DNA from: Bacillus sp. JCM 19058 | Lineage (GTDB): Bacteria > Bacillota > Bacilli > Bacillales_H > Bacillaceae_D | Length of the DNA: 64,000 bases | Assembly (NCBI GenBank): GCA_001310555.1 | Contig: BAXO01000013.1 | Location: 13,439-77,438 of the forward strand | Direction of reading: 5' to 3' | Part shown: positions 22,023 through 31,859 of the stretch, piece after piece | How positions within the stretch are numbered: position 1 is the stretch's first letter | Layout: the number at the start of each line of letters is the position of its first letter | The notes under the pieces: model-generated | Seen by the model: only the letters and a program-made list of their open reading frames with translations | Database searches by the model: none | What the model was told of the DNA's origin: nothing | Position numbers and translations under genes: made by a program

Positions 22023-22611
22023 ATGAATAAAAAAAATAGTAGCTTCTTTTACCGTCTTTTTGGCCCTTTTTGGACATTCAATTGCCGGTGCATCCGAAGG
22101 AACCTATAAGGTTCAGTCTGGTGACAATTTATATACAATTGGACAGCAATATGGCGTTTCCGTACTCGATTTGCAAGCTGAGAATGAAAAGCAATCAACT
22201 GAGGTGGCACCTGGAGAAACATTGAAAATCCCAGCATCGATTACCGCTGATGAAAAGGATTTGCTTGCAAGAATCGTTCATGCTGAAGCAAAAGGGGAAC
22301 CTTATGCCGGAAAAGTTGCCGTTGCAACAGTCGTTTTAAACCGGGTCGATCATCCCGAGTATCCTAATACGATTCGCGGCGTAATCGAAGAGATATCTGC
22401 ATCAGGTCACTACGCCTTTGAACCAGTGCAAAATGGTGAAATCAACCGTGCTGCCGACAAAGAATCAAAGCGTGCGGCGAATGAAGCTCTCGCCTTTCGC
22501 GGTCAAGGCCAAGGCTCTATTTTCTTTTACAACCCAACGATTGCCACAAATCATTGGATCGCAACTCGTACAGAAACGATCCGAATCGGCCAACACGTTT
22601 TTGCAAAATAA
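22023..22611 (+). CDS. Secreted LysM plus SleB/CwlJ-type cell-wall hydrolase (frameshifted here)
   Basis: A peptidoglycan hydrolase related to spore cortex-lytic enzymes. After removing one A from the run 22029-22036 it starts MNKKIVASFTVFLALFGHSI, a signal peptide cleaved near AGASEG. Next is one LysM wall-binding repeat (YKVQSGDNLYTIGQQYGVSVLDLQAEN) and a Hydrolase_2 domain: LLARIVHAEAKGEPYAGKVAVATVVLNR, a typical SleB signature with the catalytic Glu, through FFYNPTIATNHWI. Repaired length is 195 residues, similar to B. subtilis YkvT. AGGAGG nine bases before the ATG supports the start. Confidence 0.9.
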
Positions 22612-22621
22612 CGTTAACGAG

Positions 22622-22652
22622 TCGCAGCTCAGCGAATGAGCTGCGATTTTTT
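22622..22652 (+). terminator. Terminator of the SleB-like gene
   Basis: TCGCAGCTC and GAGCTGCGA form a nine-pair stem followed by six T, 10 bases after the stop. Confidence 0.85.
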
Positions 22653-22861
22653 GTATTTACGATTACATACAGGAGCAAGAGCTAAATGATTGGCGAGTTT
22701 GCAGGAATTCGAGAGCGGCTTATCTAAATAGTAAGTGAGATTGTTTGACGGTGCACACACGCTCAGAGGCTCATAAAATAGAAGTCTATCCGTTAGCGCG
22801 ATAAACATACGATAGTAATAAGACTAGAACGATTAAAGAATGCTCAATCGGGGGGATTAAC

Positions 22862-23491
22862 ATGAGACGTCTATCAAAATCAATTTCTGCAGCTGCCCGT
22901 GTGCATGAAAGCTATGTTAGGCGGCACTCGAACAGCACGTTTATTGGACGTATCGGTAAAATTGAACCAGCTGAACCGACGGAGAACTCTTATTATGGTT
23001 TATCGGAAAATTACTTACTCGGCTACGAAAACTACTATCGCAACGTAACGCAAGCTCGCAGCTTCAGCCCTTCTCTTCATCATGATCTGTTCTCCAAGCT
23101 CTCTCCACTCAACAAGGACATATTCCGGCAGCTTATCGAACTCGTCAATAAATATAATGACCTTATTGAAGCGTTACAAAGCTTTGATACAATTGCCGGT
23201 ACGGACTACTCGAACAATATTCATCATGCTTTTATTCCCTTTGCCGCCACATTTTCAACGATCGGCATTTTCGCCCAAGACGATTACTCTTTGTCAATCG
23301 ATCCGGCCGCCTTCCTTTCCTTCCTTTATAAGAACTCAATGCCTTTCTCACATGTTATTAGTCAATTCCAGCAATCAATTCTTAAAAAGTATCGCTCCCT
23401 CATGCACGATCAGGCTCAAAATAAAAGAATAGCTGCCTACACCCCCTTCCCGTGGCGAAAGACCGGGCTATTAATTGATGCAAACGGTTAA
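22862..23491 (+). CDS. Hypothetical protein, 209 residues
   Basis: An intact frame behind GGGGGA with its own terminator. The protein has a basic, Ser-rich N-terminus, a central helical stretch (DIFRQLIELVNKYNDLIEALQSFD) and a hydrophobic AFIPFAATFSTIGIF, then a SIDPAAFLSFLYKN segment. No signal peptide is evident. I do not recognise the family; the helix plus the IDPAAFLSFL-type C-terminus faintly resembles filament-cap or hook-associated proteins, but that is not enough to name it. Confidence 0.7.
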   Translation: MRRLSKSISAAARVHESYVRRHSNSTFIGRIGKIEPAEPTENSYYGLSENYLLGYENYYRNVTQARSFSPSLHHDLFSKLSPLNKDIFRQLIELVNKYNDLIEALQSFDTIAGTDYSNNIHHAFIPFAATFSTIGIFAQDDYSLSIDPAAFLSFLYKNSMPFSHVISQFQQSILKKYRSLMHDQAQNKRIAAYTPFPWRKTGLLIDANG

Positions 23492-23507
23492 CGGCTGACC
23501 GTTTTTA
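23482..23507. terminator. Terminator overlapping the stop of the 209-residue gene
   Basis: AAACGGTTA and TGACCGTTT pair around ACGGC and are followed by T residues. Confidence 0.7.
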
Positions 23508-23696
23508 GCAAGCTAGTAGCCCAATGAAACTCGATTCCTCGCCGGACAAGAAGGCTTCTTTATCGCTCAATCGATAGTACAAAACGGAAGGCGAGATTCG
23601 GACAGTTAAACGTTCCTCCTTTTTATATGAGCAACACAAAGTCCCTCTTTTTAGACTCAGATCTGGTGGAATTTTTAAAGGCTCACTTGCTTCCAT
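23505..23696 (-). CDS. Possible small protein (63 residues), weak
   Basis: A minus-strand frame from ATG 23696 reading MEASEPLKIPPDLSLKRGTL and ending FIGLLAC. Composition looks protein-like, but there is no ribosome site before the ATG. The larger frame containing it runs into the start of the DHH-CBS gene on the other strand. It could be an unrecognised small gene or chance. Confidence 0.25.
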   Translation of the reverse strand: MEASEPLKIPPDLSLKRGTLCCSYKKEERLTVRISPSVLYYRLSDKEAFLSGEESSFIGLLAC

Positions 23697-23766
23697 ATAG
23701 CAGAATTGGCATTTTCCGTGAAAATCTCGTAAAATAATGAGTACTATAAATAAAGGAGTGACCGAG

Positions 23767-26328
23767 ATGAGGGTCATCGTTTCCCATGTCAATACTGATT
23801 TCGACGGATTTTCATCGATGATAGCAGCTAAAAAGCTGTATCCGGATGCCGTGCTAGCGCTGCCGGATATGCAGCATCCGACAGTGAAGCAGTTTCTTGC
23901 GCTTTACCGCGATCGGTTCTTCCTTACGCCGCTCCGTCAGATCGATTGGACTGAGGTAACTGAACTAATAGTCGTTGATACGAATCAAATCCAGCGCCTT
24001 GGCATTCCAGAGAAGCAATTATCTGATTCGATTCGAATCGTTGTTTACGATCATCACCCCCTGAGCAAAAAAAAGCTTCGTAACTCCCGAGAAGAATGTG
24101 GCCCAAGTAGGCGCAACGATTACGCTTCTCCTTGAAGAAATCATGAAAAGAGCCATACTGATTGACTCTTTCGAAGCTACTGTCTTCGGCTTAGGCCTAT
24201 ATACAGACACCGGATCGTTTTCCTATGAACATACGACCTCCAGAGATTTAGATGCCGCGAGCTTTCTGTTTCGACACGGACTTGACCTAGACATTGTCAA
24301 GCGTTTTTCAGATATGCATATGACCGCTCAAGAGGAGTTGCTTTTTCAGCGTCTTATGCAAAAGGGAGCGAAACGCCAGATCGATGGAGTAACGCTCTTT
24401 TTAACGTGTGCCGAACAGGAAAACTATCAGAGTGGGCTGGCATATATGACCGAAAAGCTGCTGGAAGCGACTGGTACAGATGCCGCTTTGACAGTCGTTA
24501 AAATGGCCCGGCATATTTATATTGTCGCACGCTCTCACTCGGAAAGAATTGATATTCGCTCACTTGCCCGCAAGTTCGGTGGAGACGGCCATGAGCAAGC
24601 GGCGGCAGCAACTGTAAAAAAATGCACAGCTTACCGAAATCTGGGAAGAAGTTGAGCAGGAAATTTCTCAAGTAATAAAACCGGCGATTACTGCACGGCT
24701 ATTTATGTCGCACCCGGTCAAAACAATTCATTTCGATCTCTCGATCAATGATGCCGCTGAGCAAATGTTCCATTACGGGCACACAGGCTTTCCAGTTATT
24801 AATGAAGAAGAGGAATTGGTCGGTATTATATCTCGGCGTGATGTGGACAAAGCGACGAGGCACGATCTCGGACATGCCCCTGTGAAAGCCTACATGTCCA
24901 CCGAACCGATCACATTAAGTTCTGACGCGACGCTGGAGACCGTTCAGCAAACGATGATTCAGTACAATATAGGTCGCATTCCGATTGTAGACAACAGACA
25001 AATCGTCGGTATCGTCTCTCGCTCAGATGTCATTGAAGTGCTGCACAACAGACGACATCGTCATCATTTACAAGAATATGCGCTAATGGCAAGTCAATCA
25101 AACCTAAGTCATTCGCTTCGTAACTTTCTCGAGGCCAAGACTTATTCCTTGCTGCAGCAAATTGGTGAAGAAGCAGATGCTCAAGGCATTCAGGCTTACC
25201 TTATCGGTGGAATCGTTCGTGATCTCCTTCTGAATCGTCCTAATGAAGATATCGATATCGTGATCGAAGGAGATGCGATTGCCTTTGCTCATCACCTTGC
25301 TAAAAAGCTTGGCGGCAAAATCAAGGCTCATGAGCAATTCGGGACAGCTACATGGTCTGCACCCCATCATATCAAGCTTGATCTAGTAACTTGTCGAACG
25401 GAATATTACGAGGGTCCGGCAACGCTTCCGGTCGTCAAAGCGTCGAATATTCGTGAGGATATGGCAAGAAGAGATTTTACAATTAACGCGATGGCCTTGA
25501 GAATTAATGAGCAATCATTCGGAGAGCTGCTTGATTTTTTTTCAAGGGAGAAAGGATTTAGCCGAGAAAAAAAATTCCGTATTCTTCACACGTTGAGCTT
25601 TATCGAGGATCCAACGCGAATTTTTCGCGCTGTTCGTTTCGCCAACCGCTTCCAATATCGCCTCTCCAAACAAACAGCGGAGCTGGCAAGAGCTGCAGCT
25701 GAGACAGTAACTACTTTATCAAAAACGAGACTTGTTCATGAACTAGAGCTAATGCTGCCAGAGGAAAATGGCGTGACAATGTTCAAGGAGCTTGAAGCAT
25801 TAAAGGTATGGGACGCCTTATTTCAGATCGAGGTTCCAGTCATAGCTTGGAAGCATCTTACAAGATTAATTAATAATAGCGAACTAGACATGCCGTTTAT
25901 CGTATTTTTAACGGCCCTCGTCTATCAACAGACTGACTGGTACACGAAAGTGAAAGGCTACGCCCTTACAGCTAAGGACATTGCATTTTTAAAAGGCTTG
26001 CAGCATCTTGGACAGTTTGATCTCACTGAAGAAATGAGCGCTGGTCAGCTGCATCACTCTTTGTATCAATTTGATGACACAGTTTTACTATTTGCCGGAC
26101 TTAAGCTTGAGCTGGAAAGCAAATCTTTTTTTGCTCCGCTATTTACGAAAAAGAACGGCCATGCCTAAGCTGTTAACTGGACATGATTTGATTCAGCTTG
26201 ATTTACAGCCAGGGGCTTACTTTGCCGAGATTCTGCATGAGATTGAATGCTTGCAGCTCGATGAGAGCATTACCACAAAAAGGGCTGCAATCGAATGGGT
26301 GAAAGGTAAGAGCATGACGAAGCGCTAA
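23767..26328 (+). CDS. DHH - CBS pair - tRNA/poly(A) nucleotidyltransferase fusion (frameshifted here)
   Basis: One three-part protein of about 852 residues after three repairs. Residues 1-310: DHH phosphoesterase-type domain (VSHVNTDFDGFSSMIAAKK, VYDHHPLS, YTDTGSFSYE, FGGDGHEQAAAA of DHHA1). About 312-440: two CBS motifs (MSHPVKTIHFDLSINDAAEQ, MSTEPITLSSDATLETVQQ), usually adenosine-ligand sensors. About 470-852: class II nucleotidyltransferase head GGIVRDLLLNRPNEDIDIVIEG with its DxD, RRDFTINAMAL and a C-terminal RNA-binding domain ending with MPKLLTGHDLIQLDLQPG. Breaks: extra A near 24067 and 24616, extra T near 26127. Such fusions are annotated as CCA-adding or A-adding enzymes; which activity applies here is not determined. 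Confidence 0.88.
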
Positions 26329-26463
26329 GCTGTTTACCGTACACTCGATGACTCATTATTAAGGACTCGGTATCTCACGAGACTTCGGTTCAGCTTTGAT
26401 TAAAACGAACAGACGTAAAACATTTGGAAGCTTCACTCGTCTATCAGTTTGCCCCTATATGGG

Positions 26464-26577
26464 TAGACTGGACAGTGCAGACGAGATAAAGGGAGCACAG
26501 ACAGGGACAGAAGGATCTGAAGTTGACTTATCGGACAGAGACGAAGGAAATTTATATCGTTACAGCGCGTGGCTTGC
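26464..26577 (+). repeat. Interspersed intergenic repeat, copy B
   Basis: The most divergent of three copies (others 19264-19400 and 50544-50665). Conserved blocks are AGACTGGACAGTGCAGACGA, TAAAGGGAGCACAGA, GATCTGAAGTTGACTTATCG and GGACAGAGACGAAGGA. It lies between the nucleotidyltransferase gene and fabF and runs directly into a terminator stem. Confidence 0.6.
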
Positions 26578-26608
26578 TCAAATGAGATCTCATTTGAGCC
26601 AAGCTTTT
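26571..26608 (+). terminator. Terminator with a 22-base perfect palindrome
   Basis: Bases 26577-26598 are a perfect self-complementary palindrome centred on AGATCT, extended outward by GGCTT / AAGC and followed by TTTT on the plus strand. It fits termination of the nucleotidyltransferase transcript, immediately after repeat copy B. Confidence 0.75.
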
Positions 26609-26623
26609 ATATCTTTTAAAAAA

Positions 26624-26656
26624 AAGGAGGAAGAGCTCAGCAGTCTCTTCCTCCTT
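26624..26656 (-). terminator. Terminator of fabF
   Basis: AAGGAGGAAGAG and CTCTTCCTCCTT form a 12-pair stem followed by eight T on the minus strand, five bases behind the fabF stop. Confidence 0.88.
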
Positions 26657-26660
26657 ACTA

Positions 26661-27902
26661 TTATTTAGAATACTCCTTAAACACAAGTGTCGCGTTATGA
26701 CCGCCAAATCCAAGCGAATTGCTAAGGGCTGCTCGAACTTTCGTCTCACGCGCTTCATTTGGCACATAGTCCAAATCGCAATCCGGATCAGGAGTTTTGT
26801 AATTAATGGTCGGAGGCACAATCCCTTTTTCGATCGCTTTAATTGAGAAGATCGCTTCAATAGCACCTGCTGCCCCTAACAAATGGCCAGTCATCGATTT
26901 TGTCGAGCTAATCGAAAGCTGCTTTGCATGTTGTCCAAAAACATGTTTGATGGCGATCGTTTCAAACTTGTCATTATACGCTGTGCTCGTCCCGTGTGCA
27001 TTAATGTAATCAATGTCTTCCGCTGACAGAGCTGCATCTTGAAGGGCTTGCTTCATGGCGCGAGAGGCTCCCTCTCCTTCAGGAGCAGGCTGAGTCAAAT
27101 GAAAGGCATCACCCGTTGCTCCATACCCGCCAAGCTCCGCATAAATAGTTGCGCCTCGCTTTAATGCAGAATCTAGGCTTTCGAGAATGAGGATTCCTGC
27201 ACCTTCACCCATAATAAATCCGTCGCGCTCCGCATCGAACGGCCTGGAAGCTGTTGCCGGATCAGGATTGGTCGATACTGCCTTCGCCGAACAAAAGCCG
27301 GCAACCGCCATATTCGTAATCGGTGCTTCTGTCCCGCCGGTAATCATGATGTCGGCATCGCCGCGCTGAATCGTCTTAAAGGCATCTCCAATAGAGTTCG
27401 TGCCTGATGCACACGCCGTTACCGAGCAGGAATTTATCCCCTTTGCTCCTGTTACGATCGACACTTGACCAGAAGCCATATCAGGAATCATCATCGGGAC
27501 AAAGAACGGACTAACACGACGTTGCCCTTTCTCAAGGAAGTTGCGGAACTGCTGCTCATACGTTTCCATTCCGCCTATACCTGAACCGATCCACACACCA
27601 ACACGGTGAGCGATCTCGTCTGTAATTTCTAAATCGGCATCTTTGAGCGCCATAAGCGAAGCGACTACTGCAAACTGAGTGAAGCGATCCATTTTACGTG
27701 TATCTTTTCTGTCGATAAACGCTGTCGGATCAAATTCATTTATTTCAGCAGCCACCTTTATCGGAAATTCGTCGGCATTGACTCTCGTTAGCTTTTCTAT
27801 CCCTGATTGGCCGGCTATTGCCCTTTGCCAGCTCGTTTCAACATCTAAGCCTAAGGGAGTCACTGCACCAAGTCCAGTAATAACGACACGTTTCTTTTCC
27901 AA
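26661..27902 (-). CDS. fabF: 3-oxoacyl-ACP synthase II
   Basis: Intact, 413 residues as in B. subtilis. FabF condenses malonyl-ACP with growing acyl-ACP in fatty acid elongation. The Cys-His-His set is visible: nucleophile in [15 protein letters not shown], His in [12 protein letters not shown], His in [16 protein letters not shown]; the glycine-rich end [13 protein letters not shown] closes the fold. Translation starts at TTG 27902 ([18 protein letters not shown]), preceded by AAAGGAGA. It follows fabH by about 95 bases on the same strand and is expected to be under the same FapR control. Confidence 0.97.
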   Translation of the reverse strand: MEKKRVVITGLGAVTPLGLDVETSWQRAIAGQSGIEKLTRVNADEFPIKVAAEINEFDPTAFIDRKDTRKMDRFTQFAVVASLMALKDADLEITDEIAHRVGVWIGSGIGGMETYEQQFRNFLEKGQRRVSPFFVPMMIPDMASGQVSIVTGAKGINSCSVTACASGTNSIGDAFKTIQRGDADIMITGGTEAPITNMAVAGFCSAKAVSTNPDPATASRPFDAERDGFIMGEGAGILILESLDSALKRGATIYAELGGYGATGDAFHLTQPAPEGEGASRAMKQALQDAALSAEDIDYINAHGTSTAYNDKFETIAIKHVFGQHAKQLSISSTKSMTGHLLGAAGAIEAIFSIKAIEKGIVPPTINYKTPDPDCDLDYVPNEARETKVRAALSNSLGFGGHNATLVFKEYSK

Positions 27903-27997
27903 GATGATCTCTCCTTTATTGTTTGTCTTGCTTGAGCGAGCGCTCAAAAGGTATAGATGGCCTATCACTCCTCGGTGTCATGACCAGTAGTTCATTA

Positions 27998-28938
27998 TTA
28001 TCTGCCCCAGCGAAGAACGACAGCGCCCCAAACAAGGCCTGCCCCAAATCCGACAAGGACGAGAATATCATCGTCTTTTATTTTACCATCATTTATTTCA
28101 TCAACCATAGCCATAGGAATGGATGCAGATGAAGTATTTCCATACTTGTGCACTGTTTTCGACATTTTTTTCAACGGGCAATTCCAGCCGTTCTCTGGCA
28201 GCTTCCATTATTCGGATATTTGCTTGATGCGGAATGAGAAAGTCGACCTCATGCTTTTGTAATCCAGCCTTCTCTAGCACCCGAACAGAAGCGCCACCCA
28301 TTTGACGAACAGCAAATTTAAACACTTCACGCCCGTTCATCTCTAAATAGTCGCCTTGCTGATTAATGTGCATCGCACCGGAGCCGTCAGAGCCTAATTC
28401 AAAGGCTAAAATACCCCGTCCTTCTGACACAGGTCCAACAACGGCAGCACCTGCACCGTCTCCAAAAAGAACTGCTGTATTTCGATCGTTCATATCAGTA
28501 ATTTTCGAAAGCTTTTCCACTCCAATGACGAGTACGTTCTCATACGCCCCCGTCTCGACAAACTGCTGAGCGGTTGCCAGTCCGTAAATAAAACCAGCAC
28601 ATGCTGCGCTAATATCCATTGCAGCCGCATGCTTTGCACCTAATCGCTCCTGCAATAAATTTGACACTGTCGGGAAGGGCATGTCTGGTGTTACTGTTGC
28701 GACAAGAATCAGGTCAATCTTTTCCGCTTCGATTTGCGCATTGTTCAACGCATCGACAGCAGCTGAATAAGCCATATCTGAGCTATCGACCTCATCTGCA
28801 GCAAATCGTCTTTCCTCGATCCCTGTACGAGTGCGGATCCATTCATCAGATGTATCCAACGTTTTTTTCAAAATCAGCGTTTGTCATAACTCGTTCTGCA
28901 ATGTAGCTGCCCATTCCGAGAATTCCGGCTCTATTCAT
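27998..28938 (-). CDS. fabH: 3-oxoacyl-ACP synthase III (two extra bases here)
   Basis: FabH starts fatty acid synthesis by joining acyl-CoA and malonyl-ACP. It has N-terminal [35 protein letters not shown], the nucleophile Cys in [25 protein letters not shown], the His in [11 protein letters not shown], and after repair the Asn-containing [12 protein letters not shown]. Extra A residues in the seven-base runs near 28863 and 28166 interrupt the frame; removing both gives exactly 312 residues, the length of B. subtilis FabHA. Two independent repairs giving the expected length argue strongly that the breaks are not biological. Confidence 0.95.
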
Positions 28939-29425
28939 TTACTGTTCCCCTTTTCTGCTAATGTATATATTGTGTCACGATTGTCATGACGACTCACGAA
29001 TCGAAGTCTGGCTTGACTGGACAGTTGCTTCCAGCCTTGAGTGTTCCGCACTAAATCGGAACATGAATATTTGTGAGCTATTGTAGGCTATTATTAGTAC
29101 CTGATACTAATTCTATCGTAACTTACCGTTTCTGTCTAGATAAACGTTACGGGGGAAAGGCGGTTGCCAGCCGCTAAAAAGCTATATTTAAAGGACGATC
29201 TCTGACTACCTCTTCTCGGGGCGACGAAACGCGCAATCGCTTCGCATGGTCTTGAAGATTCACTTACGCTTCAGGCTTCTTGCCTATGTTGCCGTTCGCT
29301 ACTTGGCGAGTGAGACCGCAATACCTTGCTCTAGAGGAGAAACAGGCATAAGCCCTTACACATGTACGATTAGACACCATAGACTAATAATGAAGGTTAA
29401 CTGGATGAAGAAAGGAGACCTGAGT
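28939..29425. other. Promoter region between fabH and the plus-strand 93-residue gene
   Basis: Apart from the FapR operator, nearly 490 bases hold no gene I can support. AAAGGAG near 29411 serves the plus-strand gene. Confidence 0.5.
29093..29111. promoter_or_regulatory. FapR operator upstream of fabH-fabF
   Basis: ATTAGTACCTGATACTAAT is a near-perfect match to the known FapR box (TTAGTACCTGATACTAA) that represses fatty acid genes when malonyl-CoA is low. It lies 155 bases before fabH. Confidence 0.9.
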
Positions 29426-29708
29426 ATGGCTGAAGACAATCATTCATCACCACAAAACGAGCGCGACTTTTTTTACCGATTTGATGTTTGGAGCGGCTCC
29501 AGAGCCGGAAAAGCCGACGGAAGACATCCAGCAGCAGCAGGAATCTCCTCAGCAAACAGAGGTAGATCCATCCCAATTTGCTCAAATTTTAACACTCATC
29601 GAAACACTTGGTCCGACCATTAAAAAAGTAGCCCCTGTCGTTGGCGGCATTTACTCCTATATCAAAAAGCATATCGGTTCTAGTGATAAAGACAACACCT
29701 CTTCATGA
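29426..29708 (+). CDS. Hypothetical 93-residue protein (frameshifted here)
   Basis: Starts MAEDNHSSPQNERDFF behind AAAGGAG. Removing one T from the seven-base run near 29468 joins it to TDLMFGAAPEPEKPTEDIQQ, a Gln-rich spacer, FAQILTLIETLGPTIKKVAP and VVGGIYSYIKKHIG. The C-terminal half is an amphipathic or hydrophobic helix typical of small membrane-associated proteins. It occupies the position of yjzB between comZ and fabHA in B. subtilis, but I cannot claim homology. Confidence 0.65.
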
Positions 29709-29710
29709 GC

Positions 29711-29739
29711 GACACCGGCGATCTTCAATCGTCGGTGTC
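29711..29739. terminator. Hairpin between converging small genes
   Basis: GACACCGGCGAT and ATCGTCGGTGTC form a stem (one G-T pair) around CTTCA, right behind the 29708 stop. There is no strong T tract, so it may only stabilise or weakly terminate. Confidence 0.55.
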
Positions 29740-29774
29740 AGTTGTTGGACAAGCAGGATTCTTTGACACGCTCT

Positions 29775-30094
29775 TTATCGCTCTTGTTCTAGTCGTACCA
29801 GCAATTCCTGAAACAAGTCGTCCACCTGTTTTTTCCACCTTCGCTCTTCCACTGTTTTCGCAGACATCGCTTTTAACTTTTCGTATGTAAGCATAAACCT
29901 TCTATATCACCGGTTCGAAGCTGGGCAATACAGTAATTGACAAAGAGGCGAACATTTTCAACCTCACCTTTTAAATGTAGAGCAATAAACGGCTTCAGCT
30001 TCTCGAGCGCCTCATGATCCTTTTTCTCCTTAACAAGCTGATAGCCCTTCTTCATTTCAGCTGTGAACGCTTTTAGCTTCTCCTGCTTTTTCAT
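29775..30094 (-). CDS. Hypothetical helical protein, about 106 residues (frameshifted here)
   Basis: Begins MKKQEKLKAFTAEMKKGYQL, highly charged and helical, then FIALHLKGEVENVRLFVNYC and, after restoring one missing T near 29896, GFMLTYEKLKAMSAKTVEER to a stop at 29775. The pattern of paired helices recalls TPR-like folds. It lies downstream of comZ on the same strand, beyond a terminator hairpin. Function unknown. Confidence 0.6.
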
Positions 30095-30254
30095 TTGATC
30101 ACATCCTTTGCCTAGCTGCTATAAAAAGCTGAAGGAACGACACCCTCGCTGGCAAGTTTTTTTCGATTGAACCTCGTGTTATTTTCTCCCTCGCCCTGTC
30201 TCTACATCGGGTGATGTTGCCGCAGCTGTACTGGAAGGCTTAACGCAAACTTCT

Positions 30255-30300
30255 AAAAAGGGACTCAAATAGCGGTTGGCTACCGTGAGTCCCTTTTTTT
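30255..30300. terminator. Terminator of comZ
   Basis: AAAAAGGGACTCA and TGAGTCCCTTTTTTT form a long stem whose T tract on the minus strand follows the comZ stop. Confidence 0.85.
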
Positions 30301-30306
30301 CTCTTG

Positions 30307-30498
30307 TTATTCCTGCTGGGAGGTCGCCTCTTCCTTTCCGAGCTCATACGCTTCCGTCATGACCTTCATAAGCATTTCAAGCATTGGCTGCATATGCTCT
30401 ACGTTCAGATCTATTCCATTTTGCTCGAGCCAAGCTTTTCCTTCAGGAAGATGCTTCATTGCTATTTGCATAAACTTCATATTCATTTCTGGATTCAT
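30307..30498 (-). CDS. comZ: ComZ-like competence regulator
   Basis: Intact, 63 residues, as in B. subtilis ComZ, which lowers comG operon expression. Shared features are MNPEMNMKFMQIAMKHLPEG, LEQNGIDLNVEHMQPMLEML and the C-terminal EAYELGKEEA. I start at ATG 30498; the frame is open further upstream without a ribosome site. It follows med on the same strand, the order known from B. subtilis where med-comZ is an operon, which supports both names. Confidence 0.9.
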   Translation of the reverse strand: MNPEMNMKFMQIAMKHLPEGKAWLEQNGIDLNVEHMQPMLEMLMKVMTEAYELGKEEATSQQE

Positions 30499-30586
30499 GG
30501 ATATCCTACACCTCAGTCTATTCAGCTTTTGACACATAGTAAAAGATACTATGTTTCCGCTCGAATTTCAACACATGTCCGCTTGA

Positions 30587-31538
30587 CTACGGTAGCTTTC
30601 CACTTTCAACATATACGTTTACCGCCTCTTTTATTTGCTCTTTTACCTCCACAGGAACTTGTGAGCTGAAAGGCCCTAATGTAATAACACCATCCTGAAA
30701 ATCGTAAGTTAAATTTCCAGGCTTAAGCTCGCCTTGCTGATATTTTTCAGCGACAAGCTCATATAACGAGTCAACATGCTGAATCGTACTCGTTAAGACG
30801 GTCGCCTCGCCAAGATCAGACTGATCGTTGACATAACCGATGGCATACAACCCCTCCTGTTTGCTTTTTTCAATAATGTTGACATGATAGCCGTCTCCAG
30901 TCGGATAAAACACGTCGACGCCATCGTCCTTCATTTTTCGAAAACGAATTGGCTCTTTGCTCATCGGACCAATCATTAACAAATTCAACCTTGACCTGCA
31001 AGCGATCGTCGTCATTAAGCGCACCATCTTTAAAACCGGCAACTTCAGGCTGCCAAGGAAAGGCGGCAATGACACCGACTTTTTTTTGATGTACTCATCT
31101 GCGAGGAAACCATTCCGGCAAAATAGCCCATTGCGTAACTGTCGAATTGGAGACTTGTCACATTATCACCAGTGACATGACCGTTAAAGCTGACAAAATG
31201 AATCTGCGGATACTCCGCTGCCGCTGCCGAAAAATAATCAGCGAAGCTGCGCCCATGCCCAAAAATTAGCTCGACATTTTGATTAGCCAGGTCGGCAATA
31301 GCCGCTTCTGTTTTGCCCTTCGTATTGACGTCCTCCTTATAGGAAACGTCTATGCCCATCTTTGAATGAATACTAAGTAAACCTTGGTAGCCTTTACTGT
31401 TCCAACCTTGATCGTCAATCGCATCCTCTAATAATAGTCCTACATGAGTTAAAGATGATGAGTTCGATATTTCTGAACAACCTGAAGTGATGAATAATGC
31501 GAGCAGAAAGAAAACAAAAAAAACCGATGTATTGGCAT
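30587..31538 (-). CDS. med: Med-like BMP-family lipoprotein (frameshifted here)
   Basis: A basic membrane protein (BMP) family binding protein; in B. subtilis Med promotes comK expression. From ATG 31538, eight bases after AGGAG, it has a lipoprotein signal peptide ending LFITSGC, then THVGLLLEDAIDDQGWNSKG, FGHGRSFADYFSAAAAEYPQ, VGVIAAFPWQPEVAGFKDGA and DVFYPTGDGYHVNIIEKSKQ. Breaks occur in a run of eight A near 31516, a run of seven near 31079 and a short A run near 30942. The repaired length is about 316 residues against 317 for B. subtilis Med, and comZ follows. Confidence 0.87.
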
Positions 31539-31746
31539 TCTGACACTCTCCTATTTTGTTAACTATCTTTGTTTCCAATAAAAGGATACTGCGATAAAAT
31601 TTTTATTTAAAGCCAGAAACAGACGGGCACAGACTTCCTCCTTTAAGTCATTTTCGAAACATATATTCGCTATTTTTATGAGGAAGTCCTTTTCAATTTT
31701 CCCAATTCGACAAATTGTAATAAGAATGTAATCTGTCGATCGACAG

Positions 31747-31775
31747 GTGAAACTACTTTACAGTCTTGTTATAAT
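31747..31775 (+). promoter_or_regulatory. Probable prfC promoter
   Basis: A perfect TATAAT at 31770-31775 lies 84 bases before prfC. The best -35 at 17 bases is GTGAAA, a poor match, so strength is uncertain. Confidence 0.5.
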
Positions 31776-31859
31776 AGAAATGCTCAAATTTTGGCTGCTT
31801 CTCTTGAGCGATGTTATTTTAAAGAGTACAGGAAACCGAAATAGAAATGAGGAAATCAG

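Noticed and set aside
29246..29623. Plus-strand frame across the fabH upstream region
   Set aside because: Its composition is not protein-like in the first half and it overlaps the better-supported gene starting at 29426.
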